A stretch of 64,000 nucleotides of DNA, taken from CBDHDJ01 sp965261645 (GTDB taxonomy: Bacteria > Pseudomonadota > Alphaproteobacteria > SHVV01). Of this stretch, positions 51,352-60,597 are shown piece by piece. A model generated the notes under the pieces. That model saw only the letters and a program-made list of their open reading frames with translations, ran no database searches and was not told the origin of the DNA. The stretch's first letter is position 1. Each line of letters starts with the position of its first letter. The stretch is taken from NCBI GenBank assembly GCA_965261645.1, contig CBDHDJ010000002.1, forward strand, positions 930,001 through 994,000. The letters run 5' to 3'. A program made the position numbers and the translations under genes.

Positions 51352-52395
51352 ATGACGCTTGGTGGGGCCACACCGCACATGATCGTACTCTACGTCGCGT
51401 TGGCCGCTCTGGCGCTCGGGCTGTGTCTGGCTGCCGCGCCTTTGGGCCGCTTTCTCGGCGTTGTCGATGTGCCCGACGGCAGGCGCAAGACCCATAGCCG
51501 GGAAACGCCGCTGGTGGGCGGAACCGCGACTGTATTACCGGTATTGGCGATGGCGGTGGTGCTGGCGTCCACCACCAGTTTTGCACCGCTCTACGCCTCC
51601 CTCGCCGTTGTCCTCGCCCTCTTTCTCCTGCTCGGCCTGGTGGATGACCGCCGCCATATTCGCCTTCGCCCTTTATGGCGGCTCGGGATCTCCGTCGCGG
51701 CTTCTATCGCCGTGCTGGTGGCGGTTCCCGGGCTCGAGCTCACCTTCCTCAAGTTCAGTTTCCTCACCAACACGATCTTCCTCGGCGGCTTCGGGCTCGC
51801 CTTCACGGTGCTGTGCCTGGTGGGGCTGCAAAACGCCATCAATATGGCCGACGGCAAGAACGGCCTCGTCATCGGGCTCGTGCTCATCTGGACGGTCGGG
51901 CTTCTTCATTTCGCCCCCGCGCACGTCGAGCCCGTGCTCATCGCCTTCGCCCTTGGTCTCGCCATCGCGCTTCCCTTCAACCTCAGCGGGCGTTTGTTCC
52001 TCGGCGATTCGGGCACCTATGCCATCAGCATCCTGGTGGGGGTCCTAACGCTATATGCCTACAACGTGAATTTCGCCGCACTGCCGGCGGATCTCGTCGC
52101 GCTCTGGTTTCTCATTCTGATCGTCGATTGCTTGCGCCTCATGGTGGCGCGCATGATCGCGGGCCGCTCGCCCTTTTCGTCCGATCGCCACCATCTCCAC
52201 CACATACTCTGGAGCCTCTTGCCGCAGCCGATAGGCTTGCTGGCTTATCTCGGCCTGGTTGGCGTGCCCTTCGCGCTCGCCTTGGTGCGAACCGACCTGA
52301 CCTTGATCTGGGCCATTCTTGCGCTGGCGAGCTACGCGGTGATCATCGGCCTCGCCCGCTGGCGTTCGGCACTCAGCCGCCTGACCACACACTAG
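51352..52395 (+). CDS. WecA/MraY-like polyprenyl-phosphate glycan-1-phosphate transferase
   Basis: Inner-membrane enzyme of 347 residues (about ten helices) that loads the first sugar-phosphate on undecaprenyl phosphate. Signatures are VPDGRRKTHSRETPLVGG, LLGLVDDRRHIR (the Mg2+ DD pair), NAINMADGKNGL (the usual NFxDGxNGL block) and DRHHLHHIL. The ATG at 51379, with GGTGGGG upstream, may be the real start. It probably starts synthesis of the polysaccharide served by this locus. It is divergent from sxtJ. Confidence 0.9.
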   Translation: MTLGGATPHMIVLYVALAALALGLCLAAAPLGRFLGVVDVPDGRRKTHSRETPLVGGTATVLPVLAMAVVLASTTSFAPLYASLAVVLALFLLLGLVDDRRHIRLRPLWRLGISVAASIAVLVAVPGLELTFLKFSFLTNTIFLGGFGLAFTVLCLVGLQNAINMADGKNGLVIGLVLIWTVGLLHFAPAHVEPVLIAFALGLAIALPFNLSGRLFLGDSGTYAISILVGVLTLYAYNVNFAALPADLVALWFLILIVDCLRLMVARMIAGRSPFSSDRHHLHHILWSLLPQPIGLLAYLGLVGVPFALALVRTDLTLIWAILALASYAVIIGLARWRSALSRLTTH

Positions 52396-52488
52396 CCACG
52401 ATTTGACGCTGCTTCGGCGCTCTGCCGGCCGAACCCGCGCCCAATCGTGCAATTCTTCGTTCGTGAGGAAGATGAGCGGGTCGCGCGC

Positions 52489-52989
52489 TCAGTCCAGTTC
52501 CGGCAGCACGCTTTCCGCCGCGACGCGGGTCCTGACCCGCCGCCCGAGCAGATCGAGCAGAATGATCACGCGCCGCTGGTCGGTGGTCTGATCGAACAGC
52601 CCGACCCGGTCGCAGAGCGTGCCCGCCACGATCCGCACCTTGTCCCCCCGCTTGAGCTCATCGCGCAGGGTGGTATAGCCGTCATTGTCTTCGCGGGCGC
52701 GAATCTCCTCGATGATCTCGTCGGGCACGGGCGAGGGCGTGTTGCCGTAACACAGGATATGAGCCACCCCCCGCGCGTAGGCGATGGCGCGCCGGCTGCC
52801 GCCGTCGAGATCGGCACGGACGAAGAGGTAGCGCGGAAAGAGCGGCCGCGGCACGGTATCGGTCCGGCGCGCGTGACGGCGGCGCTTGAGGACCATCGGC
52901 AGATAGACCTCGAAGTCGCGCTCCCACAGGTTCGTTCGCGCCCACAGCTCCATGCGCGCCTGGGTGTAGACCGCGAACCACCGCTTCAT
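52489..52989 (-). CDS. NusG/RfaH-like specialised transcription antiterminator
   Basis: Protein of 166 residues. The NGN domain (RWFAVYTQARMELWARTNLWERDFEVYLPM...RPLFPRYLFVRADL) is followed by a KOW-type segment (RGDKVRIVAGTLCDRVGLFDQTTDQRRVIILLDLLGRRV). Placement in a polysaccharide locus suggests an RfaH-like or UpxY-like regulator that helps RNA polymerase read long operons. It overlaps the upstream regulator gene by 4 bp. Confidence 0.88.
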   Translation of the reverse strand: MKRWFAVYTQARMELWARTNLWERDFEVYLPMVLKRRRHARRTDTVPRPLFPRYLFVRADLDGGSRRAIAYARGVAHILCYGNTPSPVPDEIIEEIRAREDNDGYTTLRDELKRGDKVRIVAGTLCDRVGLFDQTTDQRRVIILLDLLGRRVRTRVAAESVLPELD

Positions 52990-53642
52990 GACGCGGCCTC
53001 CGATCGCGGCGCCGGCCCGGGCGCGCGCGATACCCGCAACAGGGGCGGCGCGAGGACCTTGTCGGCGGCAAATTCGCTGGCCAGGGCCTCGTGCGCCGCC
53101 TGCGGGCGTTTAAGCTCGGTGAGCACCACCGCATCCAAGGCCCCGAGCTCGGCGAGGCGGTGCACGGTAGTGTAGTGGAGGAACGACCGCCGGGTGCCCT
53201 CGCGATCGACGATGCCGACGATGTCGACGTTGTATTGCATGGCGCAGAGCAGCGCGATTTCGGCCAGCTCGCCCACGCCATAGAGCGCGATGCGCCGCCA
53301 GCCGCGCCGCTCGCAATCGGACAGCAGATCGTCGAACTGGTTGCGCGCCTCGCGATAGAATTTGAGCGAGCGCACGAGGTAGTTGGCCGTCAGGCGGCTC
53401 TTCTCGGCAAAGCCCGTAGGCGTGAGGTAATAGGCGTAGCGGTTGGCCGGCGCTTGGCTGACCTTGATCCAGCCCTTGCGGATGCAGCGTTTGAGGTAGG
53501 CGTTGGTGAGGCCGAGCGCGATGCCGAGCTCGCGGGCGAGCGTGCGTTGCGAGACGGCGGCATTGTTGTGAACCGCGTCCAAAAGCCCCAGCGTGATGTG
53601 GCTTTCGCTCTCGCCTCTACCGGAAACCGGTTCGCTCGCCAC
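52986..53642 (-). CDS. winged helix-turn-helix regulator of the polysaccharide locus
   Basis: Protein of 218 residues. The N-terminal winged helix (SHITLGLLDAVHNNAAVSQRTLARELGIALGLTNAYLKRCIRKGWI) is of the MarR-like type. The C-terminal half resembles a nucleotide-binding Rossmann segment (RIALYGVGELAEIALLCAMQYNVDIVGIVDRE). The start is a GTG. It is coupled to the NusG-like gene, a pair common in alphaproteobacterial exopolysaccharide loci. It may sense a nucleotide-sugar, but that is inference. Confidence 0.8.
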   Translation of the reverse strand: MASEPVSGRGESESHITLGLLDAVHNNAAVSQRTLARELGIALGLTNAYLKRCIRKGWIKVSQAPANRYAYYLTPTGFAEKSRLTANYLVRSLKFYREARNQFDDLLSDCERRGWRRIALYGVGELAEIALLCAMQYNVDIVGIVDREGTRRSFLHYTTVHRLAELGALDAVVLTELKRPQAAHEALASEFAADKVLAPPLLRVSRAPGPAPRSEAAS

Positions 53643-53685
53643 CGATTGAGTCCCCCCCGGCCGTTGCGCTCCCTGCCGCCAACCC

Positions 53686-53745
53686 GGTGACCACCGTCAC
53701 CGGTGTTCGCGACCTGAACACTAGGACGTTCACCGCATGAACGTC
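53686..53745. promoter_or_regulatory. two inverted repeats in the regulator / kinase intergenic region
   Basis: The 53643-53949 gap separates the divergent wHTH regulator and hybrid kinase genes. It contains GGTGAC-CACC-GTCACC (53686-53701) and GACGTTC-ACCGCAT-GAACGTC (53725-53745). These are perfect inverted repeats of 6 and 7 bp, well placed as operators for the wHTH protein. No gene was found in the gap. Confidence 0.45.
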
Positions 53746-53949
53746 AAGTGCCGCTTGGCCTAGCGTGGCGTGTGACCGTCCACTGGAGTCATCGCCGCCG
53801 ATCGGCCCGGGTGCTCGATTGACAAAGAACCGCCGCCTCGTTACAGAGGCGCAAGCGAATCAGGGGGTTAGGCCTTGCCGTGGGCCGCGGCACCAGCCGC
53901 CGGGCCCAAGTGTCTGACCCCGAGATGGCGCGGCGAACAGGAGCGCCAT

Positions 53950-56580
53950 ATGGCGGGCAACAAGGTGGGCGGCAGGTTGCGCCGTTACGCGGCGGGGATC
54001 GGGTTTCTCGCCCTCGTTACCGCGGCGGCAGGTTTCATATTTCTCCGCTACGTCGATGCCGATGAAGCGCGCCTGCAGAGCTTTCACCTTGGCGATCAGC
54101 AGCGGGTGTTGACGGGGCAAGCCGTGGCGACCGGCGAGCGGCTCGTTTTCACTGACGGCGCTGAAAACCGTGCAGAACTCAGGCGTGAGCTTCGCCAGAT
54201 CGCCGATCTCATCGAGCGTCGTCACGACCGCCTCCTCGAACGGGTCACGGATGGTGGCGCGGGGCTCTCCGAGCAGACTCGCCGAATCCTGTTCGATGAG
54301 CGCTATGAGCTCGATGAGCGACTGCGTTCCTTCACAACTGCACTCGGTGCGCTTGCGGCCGCGCCCGGCGAGGAATTGGCGAACACTTCGCCCGAACTCG
54401 CGGCGGTGATCGCAGCAGCCGGACCGCTCGGCGAAGCCCAAGAGGCCCTCGTCGGCTCGCTCGGGCGCGACCGAGCGGAGGACCGCCGCAACCTGCTCTT
54501 AATTGCCGGGTGGCGCGCTCGTGCTGATCCTCAGCCTGCTCGCGATCGGCGGCATCGTGTTCCGGCCCGCGCGGCGTGCGGCTGATGCCCCTCCGGCCGC
54601 CGTCTCACAGAAGCCCGGCGAGACGCGCGACCGCTTTGTCGAGGCCATCGAGAGCATGCACGATGGCGTCGCCCTGTTCGGTGCCGACGATCGGCTGGTG
54701 CTGTGCAACCAGAGTTTCCGCGACATGTTCGACAAGGCGGGCGTCGATGCCACGCCCGGCGCCAGTTTCGAGGAGATGATCGGGGCCGCCGCGGCCGAGG
54801 GCTTGATCGCCGATATCGCCGGGCGCGAGGCCGAATGGGTGCGCGAGCGGTTGGACCACCACCGCAAGCCCGAAGCCCAGTTCAAGCAGTATCTCGCCGA
54901 CGGCCGCTGCCTGCAGATCACCGAATACCGGACGCGCGAAGGAGGCAGAATCTCGATCCAGACCGATATTACCGAGCTCGAGCGCCGCGAGGCGGCCCGG
55001 CGCGTGGGCGAGGAGAAGACCGCGTCGATCATCAGCACGGTCATCGACGGCACCATTACGTTCGGCGCCGAGGGCGGAATCGAAACCTTCAACCGGGCGG
55101 CGGAAACCTTCTTCGACTACGACGCCGATGACGTCATCGGGCGCGACTTCTCGATGCTGCTCTCCGAGCCCTTTGCGGCGGAGTACAAGGAGGCCATCGC
55201 GCGCTATCTCGAGACCGATGAACCAGGCGCGCTGGGCGAAATCCGCGAGATCATGGGACGGCGGCGCGATGGCGCCGAGTTTCCCCTCGAGATCGCGGTG
55301 AACGAACTCGAGGGGACTTGGACCCTCTATGAGCGCCGGCGCGCCCAGCGCCGCGTTTTCATCGCCACGCTGCACGGCATCTCCCAGCGCAAGGCGCTGG
55401 CTCAACAGCTGCAGCAATCGCAGAAGATCGAGGCGATCGGTACGCTGGCCGGCGGCATTGCCCACGATTTCAACAATATCCTGTCGATTATCCTCGGCTA
55501 TGCGAGTCTCGCGCGCGACGATCTGGCCGCCCCGCCCCCAGGCAAGCGCCCCGACGAGGGCGAAATCCGCGAGAGTCTCGAAATGGTGATTCAGGCCGGC
55601 CGCCGGGCGCGCGACCTGGTCGAGCAGATCCTGACCTTCAGCCGCCACACCGACCAGGCGCGCCGTCCGCTGGTCCTGCAGCCCATCGTCAAGGAAGTCC
55701 TCAAGCTGATGCGTTCGACGCTGCCCTCGACGATCGAGATTCGCCAGCGCCTCGAATCCCGGCCCGCCAAGGTGATGGCGGATCCCTCACAGATGCATCA
55801 GGTCTTGATGAACCTCTGCACCAACGCGGCCCATGCAATGGACGAGAGCGGCGGCGTGATGGAGATCTCGCTCGACCGTACGGAAATCGGCCGTGCGAGC
55901 TCGATCGACGGTGGCCTGGAGCCCGGCGCCTATGCGCGTCTCACGGTGCGCGACAACGGCACTGGCATGGACGAGGCGACCAAGGAGCGCATTTTCGAGC
56001 CCTTCTTCACGACCAAGGAGGTGGGCCGGGGAAGCGGTCTCGGGCTCTCGGTCGTGCACGGCATCATCACCGATCACGGCGGCGCCACCTCGGTGGAGAG
56101 CACCGCCGGCAAGGGCACCGTCTTCGAGGCGCTGCTGCCGAGCTACGAGGGCGACGTCGTGCACTTGGCCACGGCGGCCGCGGCCGCGGAAGCCACCGGC
56201 AAGGGCCGTATCCTCTTCGTCGATGACGAGGTCGCGCTGGTTCGCATGGCGGAGAAGGCGCTGACCAAACTCGGCTACGCGGTGGTCGGCGAAACCCGCA
56301 GCCTGTCGGCGCTCGATCTCTTCCGTCAGGACCCCGACGCCTTCGACCTGATCGTTACCGACCAGACCATGCCCGGCCTCACCGGGGACGCTTTGATCGG
56401 CGAGGTGCGCAAGCTCCGGGACGACATCCCGATCGTGCTGTGCACCGGCTTCAACCACAAGCTCACGCCGGAGAAAGCCAAGGAGATGGGTCTCGATGGC
56501 TACCTTATGAACCGGTCATGGCGGACCAGCTCGGCCGCGAGGTGGGCCGCGCCCTCGAAGCGCGGGGGGTGCGGAAATAG
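53950..56580 (+). pseudogene. hybrid histidine kinase with two frameshifts
   Basis: The rebuilt protein is about 876 residues: a membrane helix near residue 20, an extracytoplasmic sensor helix bundle, a second membrane helix, two PAS-like domains (the first around MHDGVALFGADDRLVLCNQSF), a HisKA domain with the phospho-histidine in GGIAHDFNNILSIILGYASL, an ATPase (DNGTGMDEATKERIFEPFFTTKEVGRGSGLGL) and a receiver (ILFVDDE, phospho-aspartate in LIVTDQTMPGLTG). One extra G in 54508-54510 breaks it at the second membrane helix. One missing base at 56510 replaces the conserved lysine-proline of the receiver with an unrelated tail. The catalytic core lies in one long frame, 54503-56731. Confidence 0.8.
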
Positions 56581-56621
56581 GGGTGAGGCGTCGGTTGCCC
56601 AGCGAGGCCGGGAAACCTATC

Positions 56622-57104
56622 GTGACGAGGGTCCGAATATCCGTCATCGTGCTTGTCGGCTTGCTTATCAGTTCGTCCTTCGGCACAGCTGCCAAAACAA
56701 TAAATCCATACTTTACCGTTCCTATCGATGACGATTTCCAAGTGCATTACGCGATGATTCCGAGAGATTTCGGGACACATACGCTATCCATCGCCAAAGT
56801 CTATTTGAAGGCATTCGAGTACGATGGGCTACTCGTGGTTTGCGGCTATTACGTCGAAGAAGAGTCGCTGTATGTCGATTCCATCGATCTCCAAACATGG
56901 TTCGATGATGACGGTTACCTGTTCGTCAACGGTGAAGCTGTGGAAGGCACCCATTTCTTGCTGCGAGGCCAACCAGCGGTCAGCCCGGAAGACATCGAGG
57001 CAGGATGCTGGACGACGACAACCCGTTATAGGCGCGATCATCGGGAGTCGACTTTCGGGATTGTCCATCGCCGGGATTTGGACAAGTTTTTGCCGGATCG
57101 ATAG
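56622..57104 (+). CDS. small exported protein, function unknown
   Basis: I do not recognise a family. The GTG at 56622 gives a clear signal peptide (RISVIVLVGLLISSSFGTAA) and a mature protein of about 135 residues with tyrosine and aspartate-rich sequence (FTVPIDDDFQVHYAMIPRDFG, YYVEEESLYVDSIDLQTWFDDDGYLFVNG). An upstream GTG at 56583 is also in frame. Base composition is clearly less GC-rich than the neighbours. It lies between the broken kinase and tRNA-Gln, which hints at acquired DNA. Confidence 0.6.
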   Translation: MTRVRISVIVLVGLLISSSFGTAAKTINPYFTVPIDDDFQVHYAMIPRDFGTHTLSIAKVYLKAFEYDGLLVVCGYYVEEESLYVDSIDLQTWFDDDGYLFVNGEAVEGTHFLLRGQPAVSPEDIEAGCWTTTTRYRRDHRESTFGIVHRRDLDKFLPDR

Positions 57105-57181
57105 TGGCCAAGTATCGGGCGCTTGGCGGGGCCGCGCGTTGCCCATGTCCTCGGGAGCCACTATGTTCAGCTTCGGGGTGA

Positions 57182-57256
57182 TGGGGCGTAGCCAAGTGGT
57201 AAGGCACCGGTTTTTGGTACCGGGATACGCAGGTTCGAATCCTGCCGCCCCAGCCA
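57182..57256 (+). tRNA. tRNA-Gln (anticodon UUG)
   Basis: TGGGGCG at the 5' end pairs with CGCCCCA at the 3' end, followed by GCCA (the CCA is encoded). The anticodon arm CCGGT-TTTTGGT-ACCGG gives anticodon TTG. The T arm GCAGG-TTCGAAT-CCTGC is perfect. It reads CAA and, by wobble, CAG. Confidence 0.95.
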
Positions 57257-57270
57257 CTCTTCGGCGGAGC

Positions 57271-58479
57271 TTAGATCGGCTCGGGCATGGGGCGCGCGGG
57301 GAACGCGATGTAGAGCACCCCGGCCAACAGCGCGAGGATCGCGACCGTGATGGCGAGCGGCCAGGCCGTACCGTCATGCATCAGCGTGACCATGAACGCT
57401 CCGAGCGCGCCGCCACCCATCTCGAGCGCACCGATCATCGCCGCCGCCACGCCGCGCCCGCCGGTGGCGGCGTCGAGCGCACGCACCGGCGCGGTGGCGA
57501 AAATCAACCCCATGCCGAAGGTCGCGACGGATAGCGCCGCCGTGATGGCGCTTGCCGATTCCCAACCCGCCAGCAACGCAGCCGGCAGGCTCGCCCCGCC
57601 AAGCGCGACGATGGCGAGCCCCCAGCGCAACATGCGTTCGATGCCCAGGCGGCCGATGCCACGGTTCGCCGCAAGACTGCCGAAGAAGAAGGCGAGCACG
57701 ATGACCGCCTGGTAGTAGCCGTAGTGCTGGGTCTTGACGCCGAGCCGGTCGATTAGCACGAACGGCCCGGCGGTGATGAAGGCATAGATCACGCCCAGGA
57801 CGGCGCCGCAGATCAAGGCGTAGACGAGGAACTGCCGCCGGGCGAGCAGCGCCGCATAGCCCCCGATCAGACGCCTGGGCTCGAGCGCGCGGGGATCGGG
57901 CGTCGTCGTTTCGGGCAGGAAACGCCAGATCAACAAGGTGACGCCGAGCGCAAAGACAGCGAGCAGGTAGAAATTCGCCTGCCACCCCCAAAGGACATGG
58001 ACATAGCCGCCGATCACCGGCCCGAGCGCCGGCGCTACGGCGATGGTCATGCCGTAGATCGCCAGCATGCGGACGCTTCCGGCCTGGTCGTAAAGATCGC
58101 GGATCACGGCGTAGATCACGACGGCCTCGGTGGCGGCGGCCACGCCTTGCAGGATACGCGCGGCGATCAGCAGCTCGATCGATTGAGCGAGCGCGCAGGC
58201 GAGGCTGAACAGCACGAAGCCGGTCATGCCGAGCAAGATGACCCGGCGCCGGCCGATGCGGTCCGACAGCGGCCCGTGAACAAGCTGCGCGAGCGCGAAG
58301 GCGGCCACGTTGAGGCTCAGCGTGAGCTGCACCATCTCGGCGCTGGTCGCGAAGTAGCCGGCCAAGTGCGGCAGGCTCGGCGCGTAGAGATCGGTGGACA
58401 AAATGCTCGCCGCGCTCGCCATGATCAGTACCGCGGGCACGATGAACGGAATCGGGTCCTTGTATCCGAGTTGCGCCAA
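57271..58479 (-). CDS. Bcr/CflA-type MFS drug exporter
   Basis: Twelve-helix drug:H+ antiporter of 402 residues. Markers of the Bcr/CflA group are LSTDLYAPSLPHLAGYF, LAQLVHGPLSDRIGRRRVIL (motif A), ARILQGVAAATEAVVIYAVIRDLY and GPVIGGYVHVLWGWQANFYLLAVF. It probably exports small hydrophobic compounds. It starts at an ATG and shows no lesion. Its end lies 15 bp from the tRNA. Confidence 0.9.
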   Translation of the reverse strand: MAQLGYKDPIPFIVPAVLIMASAASILSTDLYAPSLPHLAGYFATSAEMVQLTLSLNVAAFALAQLVHGPLSDRIGRRRVILLGMTGFVLFSLACALAQSIELLIAARILQGVAAATEAVVIYAVIRDLYDQAGSVRMLAIYGMTIAVAPALGPVIGGYVHVLWGWQANFYLLAVFALGVTLLIWRFLPETTTPDPRALEPRRLIGGYAALLARRQFLVYALICGAVLGVIYAFITAGPFVLIDRLGVKTQHYGYYQAVIVLAFFFGSLAANRGIGRLGIERMLRWGLAIVALGGASLPAALLAGWESASAITAALSVATFGMGLIFATAPVRALDAATGGRGVAAAMIGALEMGGGALGAFMVTLMHDGTAWPLAITVAILALLAGVLYIAFPARPMPEPI

Positions 58480-58670
58480 GCTGGTTCTCCTGAGATTTCC
58501 CGCAGGCCGCAGGCCGCGGGCCGTGGACCGGGCCCTGCTGTTTAAGCGCCTCTGAGCCGACGACCAAGTGAAATCGTGCCAAGGGGAAGTGTGCTGGCGG
58601 GCCTTAGCTCCTCAGCCGGCGGGCCTTGCGATAGGATGCGCGTCGGCAGGACGACGAGGCTACCTTGTTG

Positions 58671-59330
58671 ATGCGACCGGGCTCTCTCGCACGACTTTTG
58701 AGTGCACCGCTGGCTTGGCGATCGCTGGTGGCGCTTGCCGCCGTTCTCGTTGTGGCAGGGTCGAGCCTGGCGGCGCCGAGCCCGGCCGATCCGCGGTCCG
58801 CGGACGATCCCTACCTCATTGGCCAGCTCCTCGTAGCATCCCCGTCCATGGGCGATCCCAACTTCGAGCAGACGGTCATATTCATGGTCGCCCACGACGC
58901 GGGCGGCGCCATGGGCCTCGTCGTCAATCGCCAAATGGGCGTGCGGCCGCTCAGCGAAATTCTCTAATCGCTCAACGATGCGGACAGTGGCGCGCAAGGC
59001 GACATTCCCGTGCACTTCGGCGGACCCGTCGAGCTTGGGCGCGGCTTTGTGCTGCATTCGCCCGATTACGTCGGCGACACCACACTCGTCGTGAGCCATC
59101 ACGCTGCGCTGACATCCAGCGTCGATGTGCTGCGTGCCCTCGGCGCGGGCAAGGGACCCCGGCACGGCTTCATCGCGTTCGGATATGCGGGATGGGCGCC
59201 CGGCCAGCTCGAAGCTGAAATCGCCGAGGACGCCTGGGTTATCGTGCCAGCCGACGAAAAGCTGATCTTTGGCCACGACAACGACGGCAAATGGGACCGC
59301 GCGATTTCCAAGCGCGGTATCGATCTTTAG
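58671..59330 (+). pseudogene. second, exported YqgE/AlgH paralogue with an internal stop
   Basis: A YqgE-family protein with an added signal peptide (SLVALAAVLVVAGSSLAAPS), absent from the copy at 1-535. PYLIGQLLVASPSMGDPNFEQTVIFMVAHDAGGAMGLVVNR, HFGGPVELGRGFVLHS and YAGWAPGQLEAEI are intact. A TAA at 58965-58967 follows RPLSEIL. The same frame continues unbroken (SLNDADSGAQGDIPV) to the end. One substitution, such as GAA to TAA, explains it. TTG codons at 58665 and 58668 precede the ATG. Confidence 0.82.
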
Positions 59331-59360
59331 TCGGTGGCCACCGCCCGCCCAGCCGGGGCG

Positions 59361-60536
59361 TTATGTGGGGCGTGAGGCGTGCTGGACGCGGCGCGCAAGG
59401 GCGAACACCGCAATCACGCCGGCTATCGCGATCAGAACAGAACCTGCGAACGCATAGGCCAGATCGACGCCGATCTGCCGGCCTAGGAACTCGCTGACCA
59501 GCGGCGAGAGAAAAAGGCCCAAAAAAATGCTCGTCGTCAATCCGCCGACGGCGCGCCCGCGCAGCGGCTGCGGCGTGTTGGCAACCAGCCACACCGTGAC
59601 GTTGGGAAAGTAGAGCCCGAAACCCGCACCGAAAACCGCCATGGCGAGCAGGATCGCCGGGTAGGAATTGGCAAAAAAGACAGCGCCGAGACCCACGCCC
59701 ATGGTCAAGAGCCCGACCACGAAGATCGCTTCGTGCGACAGGCGCATCTTGATCTGGCGGTACAACGCCGAGACCACCCCATTGGTCAGATTGAGGAAGG
59801 CCAAGGCAAATCCCGCGAGCGTCGCACCGGCGCCAAGCAGCTCGCGCAGATGGAACGGCAGCTGCACCGGCAGGAAGTAGAACATCATCATGCCGGAGAA
59901 GCCGAGAAAATAGGCTGCTGCAATGATGGCGATGGGCAGGTTGCCGACCGGTTCGGCGGCGCTGCCGGCGTGCTCCGGTTTGGTGGCGCGGGGCTCGTGA
60001 AGCACGCGCATCATCAAGGGAATCAGCAAAATGGCCGTCGCGTAGATCAAGAAGGGCGCACGCCAGCTCACATCGCCGAGCAATCCACCCGCGCTGAGAT
60101 AAAGCGTGCCGCCAAGCGCCATCCAGGTGCTTTGCAGCCCCATCAACAGGTTGCGCCGATCATCGGTGAAGTAGTCCGCGATCAGGGTCGTCGTGCTGGT
60201 CATGATACCGGCGACGCCGATGCCCAATAGGGCCCGGCTGACAAGGATGGCGGGCAGCGATTCGAGCACGAAGCCCGCCGTTCCCGCCACCACGTAAAGC
60301 CCGGTTGCCAGGATGAGAATGCGCTTGCGGCCCCAACGATCGACGATGTAGCCCGCGAACGGCGCGGCCAGCGCGATGAACAGGGCCGGCATGGTGAGCA
60401 CAAGCCTGACCAGCCAGGCGGCATTGGGGACGTCGTGAAAATGATCGAGGACTGCCGGCAGGGCGGGCGCGACAGCGGCGCCCGCCATCACCGTGAGGCT
60501 GCTCGCGAACAGGAGCGTGAGGGCTTGCAGGCGCAT
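59361..60536 (-). CDS. MFS transporter, subgroup uncertain
   Basis: Twelve-helix major facilitator of 391 residues. Motif A in the 2-3 loop reads FAGYIVDRWGRKRILILATG. AGIMTSTTTLIADYFTDDRRNLLMGLQSTWMALGG resembles bacterial drug and metabolite exporters. The central loop between helices 6 and 7 is short. The substrate is unknown. It is convergent with the yqgE2 pseudogene and 61 bp upstream of msrB, possibly an operon. Confidence 0.85.
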   Translation of the reverse strand: MRLQALTLLFASSLTVMAGAAVAPALPAVLDHFHDVPNAAWLVRLVLTMPALFIALAAPFAGYIVDRWGRKRILILATGLYVVAGTAGFVLESLPAILVSRALLGIGVAGIMTSTTTLIADYFTDDRRNLLMGLQSTWMALGGTLYLSAGGLLGDVSWRAPFLIYATAILLIPLMMRVLHEPRATKPEHAGSAAEPVGNLPIAIIAAAYFLGFSGMMMFYFLPVQLPFHLRELLGAGATLAGFALAFLNLTNGVVSALYRQIKMRLSHEAIFVVGLLTMGVGLGAVFFANSYPAILLAMAVFGAGFGLYFPNVTVWLVANTPQPLRGRAVGGLTTSIFLGLFLSPLVSEFLGRQIGVDLAYAFAGSVLIAIAGVIAVFALARRVQHASRPT

Positions 60537-60597
60537 ACCGGCGGGCGCGGTGGCGGTGCGGGACGGCGGTGAGCGAGCCTACGGCCGCGTCATCCGC

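Noticed and set aside
57374..58582. A 402-codon frame overlapping the Bcr/CflA exporter
   Set aside because: It is on the same strand in another frame, very Arg-rich and without domains. The exporter frame has all family motifs.
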